Source of the DNA: Dipteronia dyeriana
Taxonomy: Eukaryota > Streptophyta > Magnoliopsida > Sapindales > Sapindaceae
Assembly: GCA_032871835.1 (NCBI GenBank)
Contig: CM065298.1
Span: 98,765,891-98,829,890 of the forward strand
Direction: 5' to 3'
DNA length: 64,000 bases
The position numbers and the translations under genes are program-made. Below, in pieces: positions 34,001 through 44,989 of this stretch (its first letter is position 1; every line of letters starts with the position of its first letter). Below the pieces are notes generated by a model. That model was not told the DNA's origin. It did not search any database and was given only the letters and a program-made list of their open reading frames with translations.

Positions 34001-35189
34001 CAACCTATTTGTAAGAACTTTTGCTAGGACTTTATAAACAGAACCAACCAAGCTAATAGGACGAAACTCCTTTAAGTGAACTAGATTTTTAATCTTTGGA
34101 ACTAGAGCAATAAAGGTCCTGATCATATGCTTTACCACTGACCCATCATTATAAAATTCCTCCATGAATCCTAAAAAATCCACCCTTACCACCTCCCAAT
34201 TGGCTTTAATAATATTCAAATTAAAATCATCTGGTCCCGGGGCTTTGTTTCCATCGCAGTCACATATAGCCTCCCAAACTTCTTCAGCCGAGAATTTCCT
34301 TTCCAAAGCCAAGCTATCCGAAGCTGACAATCGATTAATATCCAAGCTAGGCAACTCTAAATTGACATGACAACTCTGCTGGAAGTGATTCTTAAAGTAC
34401 CCAAAAATGCCCTCTTTAATATGATTTGGGCCTATAAACCTACTGTTTCCAATACAAGTATCCCCTATACGATTGAATTTCCTACGCAAATTAGATAGAA
34501 TGTGAAAGTACCTGTAGTTTCGATCAACTTCCTTCAACCACTTTACCCTGGACCATTGCCTCCATTTATGTTCTTCACACCTGATGTGAGTCCATAACTT
34601 GACCAAACATTCTTTCCTTTTCTATCTGAGATCGTTGTTCCAGCCAACCACTACTGTCGCCTCCTCAATCTCGGACAGTTATTTCTTAAATACTTTTGAA
34701 AGCTCTCCTCTTCCCATTTTTTCCTTAACCCACAATCTCATAATCTTCCTTACTTCTTTAGATTTTCGGTGCAAAATAGAACTATAAGAACCCCAACATT
34801 TATATTTCTTCCACGACTCCTTAACCACGCTCATCGTCTCCTTGCATTCTATCCAACTATCTAGAAAAGGAAAGGTTTCGGACCCCAGTTATCTTCAGAT
34901 TCACCTAGCAAAATTGGATTATGATCCGACAAACTTCTGCACAACCCCTTCTGGATAATAGTAGGAAACCACGACAAGAACACTAGAGAGCTGAGAAATC
35001 TTTCCAGTCTTGCCCAAGATCCATCCTCCATATTATTTGTCCAAGTGAAAACCATTCCCTCTAAAGGAAAATCCACCACACCCGCTGAATCAATAAATTT
35101 TTTAAAATTACGTATAGAGTTGATGTTGCCTAGACCACCCAACCTTTCATTTTGTTCCAGTAAACTGTCGAAATCACCCCTAATCACCT

Positions 35190-36547
35190 ATATTCCTGGT
35201 TACACGTCCTAAAGAAGTGTTCCTACTCTTAAGTATAAGAGTGTCAAAGTAATAAATTAACCGGTAAGACCGGGTCAAACCACAGGGAGGTTGTTCACTT
35301 GTCCTTGTAGAATTAATTATTTCGATTAATTACTAAGCTTGTTATAAATTGTAAATCAATTAAAATTAAAACGGGGGCTAAGGGATCCACTGTTGGTAAT
35401 TCGAATATGATCAATAATTAATATCTAGTCCAGATTAATGGGATGGTATTCCACTCCACTGACCACTCTCTGATAGACATGGGTATAAGTACTCACTGTA
35501 CTAGACAACGTTTGTCTATCTACAGTGAGTCAAAACTCCACAAAGATCAGAGGGGATAAACCACTCTCTGATAGATATGGGTAAAAGTACCCACTGTGCT
35601 AGACAATATCTGTCTGTCTACAGTGAGTCAAAAACTCCACAAAGATCATAGGGGAGAAACCACTCTCTGATAGATATGGGTAAGAGTACTCACTGTGCTA
35701 GACAATATATGTCTATCTACAGTGAGTCAAAAACTCCATAAAGATCAGAGGGGAGAAAGCAAAAAATAATAAACTTACCAAAATTGGATCATATTTTCCA
35801 TACCAACAGTATCACCTTTGGCCCCAGCTATATAAAATTAGCCAGACATAATTTAAATAGAAAATAATTATTTTATTTAAACTGAGAATTTGAGAATAAA
35901 AGAGAGAGAATTTCACAAATCTAACATCAGATTTAGATTCATAATATGAAAATTAGGGGGGAAATGCCCCCTATTTATACAAAATACGGATGAAAATTGA
36001 CCATCGGATGAATTTAGAATGGAGCGTCCAGATTTCACCATGTCATCAGTGAAGAGTGAACAGTAACACATCCGTGAAATGAACAGTGAACATTGTACAG
36101 TGACAGTGAATAGTAAACACATCCGTGAAGTGAATAGTGAACAGTGCACCGACTTTTAGAATATGATTCTCTGCATCCGCGTGTATGGTGCACTCACAGT
36201 TTAGGCCAATAGGAATGTGCCACATCATCAGGAACAGTGAAAGTCAACTGTGAACGGTGAAAGTCAACTGTAAACAATGAATAGTCAAAATTATAAAAAT
36301 ACCCTTTATGGCCTTTCTAAGGTTTTTGACGTTCTAAATTTGAAAACGATGTTTGTTTTGCCATCTGACTTCTCCATGATTCTGAATTGATCGAATTACC
36401 TCTGAAATACAAAGAAAAATACATTGATTACTACACAACGCATTTATTTAAGCGAGCGAACGAAATTATATCTAAATTGAGGAATTAATCATATTGGAAG
36501 TGTAAAATACTGATATTATCCCTTAGTAAATATACACTTTTAAGTGT
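35190..36547. mobile_element. 1358-bp insertion in the LINE with 9-bp target duplication
   Basis: The LINE reading frame is continuous if this segment and one copy of TAATCACCT (35181-35189 and 36548-36556) are removed, so it is a clean insertion. I see no transposase and no clear terminal inverted repeat. It contains three tandem 98-bp units with internal hairpins (35461-35757) and GTGAACAGTGAA-type simple repeats (about 36050-36290). The 9-bp duplication suggests a non-autonomous Mutator-type element without obvious TIRs, but that is inference. Confidence 0.7.
35461..35757. repeat. Three tandem 98-bp units with hairpins
   Basis: Units start near 35461, 35559 and 35658. Each contains CACTCTCTGATAGA and a potential stem ACTCACTGTA ... 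TACAGTGAGT enclosing TAGACAA / TTGTCTA. Confidence 0.88.
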
Positions 36548-36989
36548 TAATCACCTGACAAAGAAATTTACGCGTCGAGTATGTAATTCCATAACACCAT
36601 TCTGTTTTCTTCCTTGGTAGGAGCGTAAATGTTATAGAAAATGACCTCTTTCTTGGCTTGCGATAAGAATTCAACTATAATAACACATCGATCATAGTGA
36701 TACAATTCTTCACCACAAAGGCTTGATTGTCCCATAAAGTCAACAACCCACCCAAAGCACCAATAGAGTCCACTGCCACACCATTTGACAACACCGAACC
36801 ACCCAAAGACTCGATCAATCTTAAATCAAAGTGATTCAATTTCGTCTATTGTAAAAACAGAAGAAACGACTTGTGATTGCAAACCATAGAACTCACCACT
36901 GTGCGCTTCTTAGGTCTCCCAAGACCTCTAATGTTCCATGAAATAATAAACATTAAAAAAAAAAGATTCCAGACGTACCAGGGCTGACC

Positions 36990-37883
36990 AATCACTTAGT
37001 GAAGAGCTCTGAAACTCTTCTCATCTTTCTCCACCCTCCTCCTGATCTCGTTTGAAACAGTAGCCTCTTTCCCACTAAAATCAAATCCTAAAGCAACGCC
37101 CTTTTCCAACACTTTAGCAAAATCTCTGTTAAGACTCCGCTCATATTCTTCCGACTTTTCTCACAATTCTCTAATGCTTCATCACGAAGACCTTCAGTGT
37201 TTCCTGGGAAAACTCCATCTTCGACTTTCTATTCCTTGAGTGACCCACTTGCATCCACTTCAACCTGACACACTTTTTCTTTTAATGATTGCTCACCGAT
37301 TACGTCGGTTAATTCACTGGATTGGGAAGCATATGTTTTATCATTACGAGTAACCATCCCATGCTTTTTGCAAGCACTTTGACCCCTTCCATCTCCTTTG
37401 GAAGACTTATAGATTCTGGCCTTGAAAGGCTCCCCATCTTCAATGTGAGAATCAGAATTAAGAGACAACTTTCTCTGAGGCTCCTACCACATGGGTTGGG
37501 ACAGTATTAAGGTTATCTTTTCATTCCTCGACCTCTGGGCAATGTCTTGATTTGTTTTCCTATCGTTCCAATCCCTGTTGGCCATTTTGGATAGTATGAG
37601 CCATCCAGACACATGCATGTCGTTAGTGATCCCCGCAACCATCCTTGCTTTATCCAGCTAAGCAAACCGAACAAAGGCAAATCTATTTCTTCTGAATTGT
37701 AATGAAGGGGACAGATACACATCTCTAACTAGTCTAAAAGCCTTAAAGATTCCCCATGACTCTTTAACGTCTACCACCGGATTTAAATTACAAATTACCA
37801 ACATAAACTAAAAATAACCTTGAACGGAAATCCCTATGCTCCTCCACAGACCTAGATCGATAGCCCCGCGTTCCTCCCGTTAC
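36990..37883 (-). pseudogene. LINE ORF1 with RRM-type RNA-binding domain
   Basis: At 37860-37495 the minus strand reads an RS-rich lead (RSRSVEEHRDFRSRLFLVYVG, interrupted by a frame change), then VDVKESWGIFKAF, DVYLSP and RNRFAFVRFA, the RNP-2/RNP-1 layout of an RNA recognition motif, ending GWLILSKMANR. A TAG replaces the codon after FAFVRFA. The downstream part (37468-37050) is Lys/Ser-rich and of unknown fold. In LINEs, ORF1 packages the transcript. Frame breaks show that this copy is dead. Confidence 0.65.
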
Positions 37884-38540
37884 TGTTGAGCTAAAATATT
37901 TGGTTGTATTGATATTATTATATATCTTTATGATATATATGTTCATGGAATTAATTTTTTCTAATGCAATATAATCCTGACCAACTATAGGTTCTTCATT
38001 TGGTGTTACAAAAAATTGAACAACTTATGTGTTACGAACTTGTACGTGAAAGCAATATACTGCAACTAAAGTATAGAGTTGAGAAAAATGTAGAAAAATT
38101 GAACACAATTTTTACGTGGTAAAACCCCTAATTTAATTTGAGAGAAACATCCACAGATAAAGATTGAAGGACTTTATTAGACCACAAAGATTACAGTCTC
38201 TCCTAAAATATTAGGAGAGAACTGTGACATTTCTCTGTAGAAGAACAAAGAGAGAAGAGGAAAACTATTGCTTGAGATGATTTGGAGTGAAAAACTCCCA
38301 TCTATTTATAATTGAAGTGGATGGCATTTTTGTAATTTAATTAAGAGAAATGTATAGCTCACATTTCTTCTTTTTCACCACTAAAACTTAACCACAAATC
38401 TCATGAGAATACATGTGGCAAAAGTCAGTATTTTCAATCCACCAACTCTCAACCACAAATCTTATATCTACCAAATGGATTAATTCAAGATTTTGGGCCT
38501 TAACTAGTTTGGGCTTGAAAGTGGCTTCATTGTTTCTTCA
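37884..38540 (-). repeat. 3' LTR of the deleted copia element
   Basis: 657 bp, TG...CA (minus strand TGAAGAAACA to GCTCAACA). It has TATAAATAGA at plus 38301-38310, a poly(A)-like AATAAAGTCC after it, and the ACGTAAAAATTGTG leader motif common in plant copia LTRs. AAGTGGGAGAA (plus 38541-38551) immediately precedes it as the polypurine tract. Part of it repeats at 41790-42127. Confidence 0.78.
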
Positions 38541-38671
38541 TTCTCCCACTTAAAGTCATCTTTCATAGTCCATCATTCCTTCTGATTTTTACACAAATTC
38601 CTACTACTTACATTTTTACTAGACCATAAGAAGATTTACACCATATGAACTTGTCAGTGTTGATAGGCTTG

Positions 38672-39381
38672 TGTTGGAACCTCGTTCACTGTAACGCAGC
38701 AGAAGTAGGTTTTAAATTTTTTATACATACTGAAAATGATCTGAGATCAATGAACTTTGGATCGTAATTTTTCGGAACCAATACATACAAATTATTAAGA
38801 TAATAATTAAATATGTAAACACAGGAAATTAAATTCAATATATTTAGAAGAAAATCTTACCAGCGTTTGGAGGTTCCTTCACTTTACGATATGCTCATGT
38901 CTGAACTACTCAATCTACCTCGCTATATCCTTAGACTGGTAACTGCGTGTGGGCGTATCAAGGTCTCAGAAACTTGAATGGAGGATGTTGAAGAGAGAAG
39001 AAGAATAAACTATTTCTTCCAAATGTTTCTCACTGTGCACGATGCACATAAAATTCTTAACCTTTTTGCCTCTTTTGTTTTTTCTCTCTTTTATGTCAAC
39101 TGTGTACCACTACAAGCAAAGCACACACATATACTTGTTGAGTAATGTTAGACGTCTCAATTTTTTTTTCCAAATTTTGTCCCAAACGATGTGACACGTT
39201 AGGTGTCAACATCACATTAGTCAACTCATAATCTCATGATTTATAAGATGTTGACACCTCACGTGCCATATCATTTGGGACAGAATTTGAGAAAAACATT
39301 TGGGACGTCTAGCATTACTTCAGGTGTTTTAGTTTGATATCTATTTTAATTCGTTTTTTTCAAAGAAAACAATATATATCT

Positions 39382-39412
<31 letters not shown>

Positions 39413-40776
39413 AAACTAATCATATCTTTATTTGATTTTAAAATATTTTAAATAAAAAAATCTCAGAACTTGTATTTTAAAAGATAATTAAATATTTATT
39501 TTTAATTTAAACATTTTAAATTCAATTTTAAATATTTAATTTAATAAAATAAAATAAAATAACCATATTATCTAATTCTATTTAAAATCAAATATCAACT
39601 AACATCCTCCATTTAGTGATTAATAACATAATTAAATAATCTAATTATTTAATTTATTTAATCACCATTATTAATTAAATAATCTCATTATTCGATTAAT
39701 TCCCAAATAAATACGTGTCAATTTCGTAACACAATTAATTGGACAATCCAATTAATTAACCGTGTCCCTTATTACCTAAATTGATCGGGCTAACAAGAGG
39801 AACTAATGGACTCACAGTATTTTGAACTCCAATAATCCTCAAAATAATTAATTAAACTCTTTAATTAATATTCTTTGATTATTAAATCCGTTGTTATTCC
39901 ACTACAAACCCGAAACTGCACTCTTTCAACCGCATATATTTTTATACAGACCGATACAACTCGGTGTCCATCGATATAGCTATTACATATGGTGTGATCC
40001 TCCATAGTAGTTCATAATTAGAGTTGGGTCATAATGTCCGTTACACCCCTTTAATTACATATATCCTTTAAGTACCGTTGATTCTCTAATGGACAATAAA
40101 TCTTATTTCCTCATGGAATTAGGAAAGCGCTCATATTGCCGAAGCCCTGAATCAACCCTTTAGGGAACTACCATTTACTTCTCACAAGAAGTAGTGGATT
40201 TCACTATTGTGTACAAACCTTTTCAGCCACAAGCCAAATCGTAATCCTAACATACGGAGCATATTGATTAGGAACTGCATCCGACCTCACCCATGGTATA
40301 CCAAAGACCATGATCTAACTTGAAGGAGTCGATAAGACACTCAGGATTAAGATCACCCATATAGCTATCATAAGTTGATATATATAAATTTCATCAGTAA
40401 ACTGATATTGGTGAGAGATTCATATAGATCATGACACAATCCTATATGATCACATCATACAAGGTATCCATTCCCATATTTCATATGAATGATTTAGGAT
40501 AGAATCACTGTACATTACGGAATGGACCACAACTATAGATTAACCACAAATAAAGTACCTAGCTTTATTTGCTACCTATAGACTCTTTAGAATGCACGTC
40601 TCTTACTGCATCCATCCGTATCTGACACCCATATACACAGTTCAAGATTACATTCGGCAATCTAGGATGTTAATATGCACAAGTTATAAAATAAACAACA
40701 TAACAAGAATGAATTGATTTTTTTTTATTTCATAAATCCATTTACAAATTACATGTTTAGGGCATAAACCCTAACA
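38672..40776 (-). mobile_element. Nested copia-type LTR, about 2.1 kb, no internal region
   Basis: On the minus strand it starts TGTTAGGGTTTATGCCC and ends GGTTCCAACA, a typical plant copia LTR pair of ends. It interrupts the polyprotein of the surrounding copia element just after NKNLAD. No coding sequence is attached, so it is a solo LTR. The flanks GCTTG and ATCTG are not a clean duplication. A hairpin MITE sits inside it at 39140-39321. Confidence 0.65.
39140..39321. mobile_element. Hairpin MITE, about 180 bp
   Basis: The two halves are inverted repeats over about 75 bp each: GAGTAATGTTAGACGTC at the left pairs with GACGTCTAGCATTACTT at the right, followed by matching TTTTGTCCCAAA, GGTGTCAACATC and their complements. 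No coding capacity. I cannot identify a target duplication. The terminal GAGTAATGYTA resembles the left end of the MITE at 29378. Confidence 0.75.
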
Positions 40777-41720
40777 ATCTGCTAAATTCTTATTGGTGTG
40801 TATCTTTTGCATATCCACACTATCGCCTTCCACTATTTTCCGAACAAAATGATATTGAACTCCTATGTGCTTGGTTCTAGAATGAAAAGTTGGATTCCTT
40901 ACAATGTGCAAGGCACTCTGACTGTCACAAAACAAAACGATATTCTCTTGTTTATGCCTGAGTTCCTCCGTTAACCTTTCAATCCAAATTGCTTCCTTAC
41001 AAGCTTGTGTAGATGCCATGTACTCTGCCTCAGTTGTAGATAGAGCCACAAATGTTTGTAACTTGGAAATCCAGCTCACATCTCCTCTTGTAATTGTAAA
41101 CACATAGTCGGTAGTAGACTTTCTTTTGTCGAGATATCCAGTAAAATCTAAATCCACATAACCCTTGGCAGTAAATTCTAATCCTCCGTAACATAATACA
41201 GCATCTGAGGTTCTTCTGATGTATCTCAAAATCCTCTTCACAGCATTCCAATGCTCTATACCAGGATTCAACATGTGTCGACTAACTGCTTTCACTGTTT
41301 GTACAATGTCTGGTCTTGTACATATCATAGCAAACATCAAACTTCTCACTTCTGATGCATATGGCACTCGAGACATTTCTATCCTCTCAGCTTCATTGCT
41401 AGGACTTATACTTGAGGATAATTTAAAATTCATAGGAAGTGCAGTAGAAATTGACTTACAATCTTGCATATTGAAGCGTCGTAAAATTTTCTACAAGAAG
41501 TTCTTTTGTGAAAGACAAATCTTCCTGTCTTTTCTATCTCGATAAATTTGCATCCCTAGAATCTTGTTTGCTTGTCTCAAATCCTTCATATCAAACTCCC
41601 TAGCCAACTGTGCTTTTAATTCTTGGACTCGATCTTTCTTGGGCCCTGCTACCAACATCTTGTCCACATATAATAATAGGATAATGAAATCACCATCAAC
41701 AAACCTCTTGTAATAAGTAC
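40777..41720 (-). pseudogene. Copia reverse transcriptase end and RNase H
   Basis: From 41720 down: YKRFVDGDFIILLLYVDKML, where the catalytic YVDD box has become YVDK, then DMKDLRQANKILGMQI. After a TAG near 41490 it continues QDCKSISTALPMNF, the CTRPDIVQTVKAVSRHM block, and RNase H with DKRKSTTDYVF, LSTTEAEYMA, FCDSQSALHI and RTKHIGVQYHFVR, ending at the nested LTR. Loss of the second catalytic Asp and deletion of everything upstream make it inactive. It lies between the 5' LTR remnant and the nested LTR of the same host element. Confidence 0.85.
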
Positions 41721-41789
41721 AATGGTCTTAATTGAGTTTGTTGTACCTAAGGCTTATAATGAAGGAATCAAATCTCTTGTACTAACACC

Positions 41790-42127
41790 TTGGCACCTGT
41801 TTAAGGGAAACATCCACAGGCAAAGATTAAAGGACTTTATTAGACCAAAAAGATTACAATCTCTCTCTAATATTTTAGGAGAGAAGTACAACATTTCTCA
41901 ATACAAGAACAAAGGGAGAAAAGGAAAACTATTGCTTTGGATGATTTGGAGTTAAAAACTCCTACATATTCATAGTTGAAGTGGATGACATTTTTATAAT
42001 TTAATTAAGAGAAATATGTGGTTCACATTTCTTCTTTTCCACCACCAAAACCTAACCACAAATCTCATGTGAATACAAGTGGTAAAAGTCAATATTTTCA
42101 ATCCACCAACTCTCAACCATAAATCTG
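41790..42127 (-). repeat. 5' LTR remnant of the deleted copia element
   Basis: About 340 bp matches 38140-38470 in direct orientation, including the AGGACTTTATTAGACCA and CCACCAACTCTCAACCA phrases. Both outer ends of the LTR are missing. It abuts the integrase end of the SIRE-like element at about 42140. Confidence 0.75.
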
Positions 42128-42139
42128 TTAGGAAAGTTG

Positions 42140-44893
42140 ACTTTTTATGTTGGTTTAGGAATATTATTATTAGAGATTAAACTCTCGGTTTGTATGGGAC
42201 CCATAAGATCCATGTGGAGAAGCTCTAGAGGTTCCTTGGTGGATAAATACTTGCCCTTTTTATGCATACTTTTGGTTTGTTTCCTTTGTTGGCAAGGTCC
42301 ACAAACACCATTTGCCTTTTTCCCAAGCTTGGGAAGGCCTCACACAACATTGAACTTTTCTAAAATTTGAAAATCCTGATAGTTCATGTGACCAAGTCTT
42401 TCGTGCCACAACTCAATTTGTTGATCCTTTGACACATTACAAGAGATGCCTCTAGCTTCAAGACAATAGCAATTGTCGCTAGATCTCATACCTTTTAACA
42501 AGATTTGTCCATTTGGCAATAGGATAGAACAATCATTTTTCCTAAACAAGACTGAAAGTCCTTCATCACTAAGATGTGAAATGCTTATCAAATTTGCTTT
42601 TAGACCATCAACATACAAAGCATTGGACAAGGAGGGTAATCCGGAAATGGAAATAGTTCCCTTTCCTTTAACTTTATTTTAGGATCCATCACCAAATGTG
42701 ACATTTCCTCCCTCCTCCATCACAAGAGTCTCAAAGAAACTCTTATCTCCAGTCATGTGCCTAGAGCACCCACTATCCAAATACCAAAAATTAGAAGAAT
42801 GAGCGTTCAAGGCAATTTGTGCAGCATGGAAAAAGTGTTCATCCTTTCTAATCCACCTAGGTGCAATATTTTCCTTCCTAGTGGTCAATGGTACATGGGC
42901 TCTAAATGTCCTAGGATCATGCAAAGGTGTTCCATTTTTTCTAGTGACATGCATCATGGCTTTAGCCTTTTTCTTGTCTATCATGCTTTCAATTCTACAC
43001 AATTTAATATATCTAAAGAAACTTGGTCTAATATGACCATCAATACCATAAAAATTACATGTAGGAATAAAGTTAGGAATCATACCATAACCTTGAGGAT
43101 GCATTGGAGCCTTCCCATGTCTTTGTGGTTGTCTTGATTGTTGTTGAGGAACTTTCCTTCTTTGTTGTTGAGCAAGACTTGATTGCTTCCTTGGTTGAGC
43201 TTTCATGATAGGTATATTCCCTTTATGAGCTTTCGGTTGAGAGAAGTTAACTTGAGGAACCCTTGTATGATGGGCTTGAGGTAGGCTTCTTGGTGTCACT
43301 TTCACTTGAGCATTACTTGAACACTCTCCTAGGTCAAGTTTCTTCCTAGGCGATTGATGAGAAGATGACCCATTGAAATTCATGTTTCTTACAAAAATGG
43401 TCTTGCTTGGAGAGGAGGACATCTTGTCATCTTCAAACCCAAGCTTCTTCTTGTCACTTGGCCTCTTTCCAACATCTAACATGTGGTCAAGTTTTTTGGT
43501 GCTAGAGTTCATTTTGGCCAACAACTCTCTAGCATCTTCAAGCTCTTTCTTCTTCACTCCTCATAGATCTCACGAACTCTTCATTTAGTTGGTCAACTTG
43601 AGGTAAGAGCTCTAGGTTTTCTTCTTTTAATCTCTTAATTTCATTATTGTTCTTTAACCTTGAACTCTCAAACCTAGTCATATAGTCCTTGAGATCCATC
43701 ATATCCACATTTCCATTTGTGGATTGTGATGAAGATCCATCATCACTTGAGTAGTTTTCCTCTTGAGTCTCATTTTCTTTTTCACTAGCATCTTTGCTCC
43801 TATGAGAGGACGTAAGGGCTATGAAGTTAGCCATGAGTTCCTCATCATCTGAAGACTCATCTCCTTCATTGGAGTTATCACTTTCACTCCATGTGGCAGC
43901 CATCACTTTTCCCTTTTTCTTGACCTTGTGATTTGCACAATCAGGGGAAAAGTGACCTATCCCACCACATTTATAGCATTGGACTCATTTCTTCTCGGTC
44001 TTTTCTTGCCTAGGCTCAATCTTTTTGAAGGGAGCCTTTTTCTTCAAGTCTCAACCCTTGGATTCGAAACATTTCCTCTCAAATTTGTAGAATTTCTTGA
44101 ACTTCCTCATTAGCAAAGCCATTTCCTCATCCGAGTCATCACTTTCCTCCTTCTCAACTTTGGAGGCTTTCAAAGCAATATCCTTTTGTTTTTTCGGTGG
44201 TGTGGGGTTAGGACATTTCCTAGATTCATAAGCTAGAAGTCTCTCAATCATTTCACTCGGCTTCATATCCTTGTAACCACTATTCTCTTCTAAAGCCGTC
44301 ACCTTAGACTCAAATCAACCGGGTAGAGATCTCACAATATTCTGCTTGATCTTCCTATCCGAATAAGGATCACCAAAATGATGAATTTGGTTCATAATGT
44401 CCATCAACCTCAATTCAAAGTCATTGAAACACTCGTTCTCATCCATCTTGAGCAATTCAAATTGCTTTTAGAGAACTTGAAGCTTCGATTCCTTAACCAC
44501 ATCGGTTCCCTCATGTGCAACTTCTGGGATATCTCATGCCTCCTTAGCTATCCTAGTATTTTGAACCAACTTGTACTGCCTCTCATCCATTGCACATAGG
44601 ATGGCATGCATTGCCTTCCAATTCCACTTTGATGCCTCAAACTCTTGTGCGTTCCGCTGTGCCTTTGGCTTGAGTATATCATCTCCTCCATCCGTAGTAG
44701 TCATCATGGATAGAGTGTATCCAACTTCAACTGCCATCCATGTCTTGCCATGAATTTGGCAAATATACGACTCCATCTTGCCTTTCCAAGAGGCATAATT
44801 CAACCCAGTGAGAAATGGAGGTCTAGTGCTAGAAGCTCCCTCGTTGGCTCCGTTTCCACTTATTGTATTTATGAATGAATGATATGAATGCAA
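42140..44893 (-). pseudogene. SIRE-like gag-protease-integrase polyprotein, truncated
   Basis: It starts at ATG 44893. The gag head has PPFLTGLNYASWKGKMESYI and later FERKC; the knuckle CYKCGGIGHFSPDC is at about 43985-43935, followed by an acidic Ser/Asp/Glu segment, a coiled coil (LKNNNEIKRLKEENLELLPQ) and a Gln/Arg/Pro-rich linker (43200-43080). Protease has WYLDSGCSRHMTGD (42790-42746, the DSG active site intact). GAG-pre-integrase has LWHERLGHMNY (about 42415), then CQQRKQTKSMHKKG and the integrase start HMDLMGPIQTES at about 42180. At least seven in-frame stops and one frame change (near 43556) occur. RT and RNase H are missing. Confidence 0.87.
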
Positions 44894-44975
44894 GTATATG
44901 AATGATCAACACAAACACACAAAATGCAACACTCACCAAAATGAGCAAGGATCACATATGTATGTCTAGGAACGT

Positions 44976-44987
44976 GCTCTGATACCA
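44976..44987 (-). promoter_or_regulatory. Primer-binding site, initiator tRNA-Met type
   Basis: TGGTATCAGAGC on the minus strand, 2 nt from the LTR end at 44990: an exact match to the 3' end of plant initiator tRNA-Met, the usual copia primer. Confidence 0.92.
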
Positions 44988-44989
44988 AT

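Larger units (their letters stand above)
31459..36953 (-). pseudogene. LINE ORF2: endonuclease, reverse transcriptase, zinc finger, RNase H
   Basis: The frame begins at ATG 36953 with MFIISWNIRGLGRPKKRTVV, the start of the apurinic-type endonuclease. It is split by the 35190-36547 insertion and resumes with RGDFDSLLEQNE at about 35185 and the SDHNP active-site motif near 34915. RT covers 34606-32924, with NKAPGPDDFN, FRPISLVGSVYK, LKLDFEKAYDS, GLRQGDPLSPFLF and FADDTLLF; in the last, the preceding Gln is a TAG stop near 33545. The zf-RVT domain with the CPLCTSKTESLNHLFFFHC motif lies at 32657-31887 and the RNase H-like domain (FNMDGSSKGNP, then NSLADVLAKAG) at 31881-31459. A second RNase H-like end (NSLADHLAKKGF) is read at about 31296-31243. 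Several stops and frame changes make it non-functional. Confidence 0.85.
31028..37883 (-). mobile_element. L1-type LINE, decayed, 5' end cut by a copia LTR
   Basis: Minus-strand order: RRM-type ORF1 (about 37883-36990), then ORF2 with endonuclease, reverse transcriptase, zf-RVT and an RNase H-like domain (36953-31459), a 3' non-coding region and an A-tail (T-run at about 31029-31036 on the plus strand). This is the plant L1 layout with a C-terminal RNase H. The 5' end stops at the copia LTR starting at 37884, so no target duplication can be checked. A 1358-bp insertion lies in the endonuclease part. Confidence 0.85.
37884..42127 (-). mobile_element. Deleted Tork-like copia retrotransposon
   Basis: On the minus strand: an LTR remnant (42127-41790), then directly the end of RT and RNase H (41720-40777), an inserted foreign LTR (40776-38672), the last codons of the polyprotein (about 38670-38560, with INTDKFIWCKSSYG), a polypurine tract and the 3' LTR (38540-37884). 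gag, protease, integrase and most of RT are gone. The two LTR copies share about 330 bp. The Tork-like assignment rests on the LTR layout and the polyprotein end and is tentative. Confidence 0.7.

Noticed and set aside
31028..37883. Target-site duplication for the LINE
   Set aside because: ACTGTTTAG near 31017 and ACTGTTGAG near 37882 looked similar, but the second lies across the copia LTR start at 37884.
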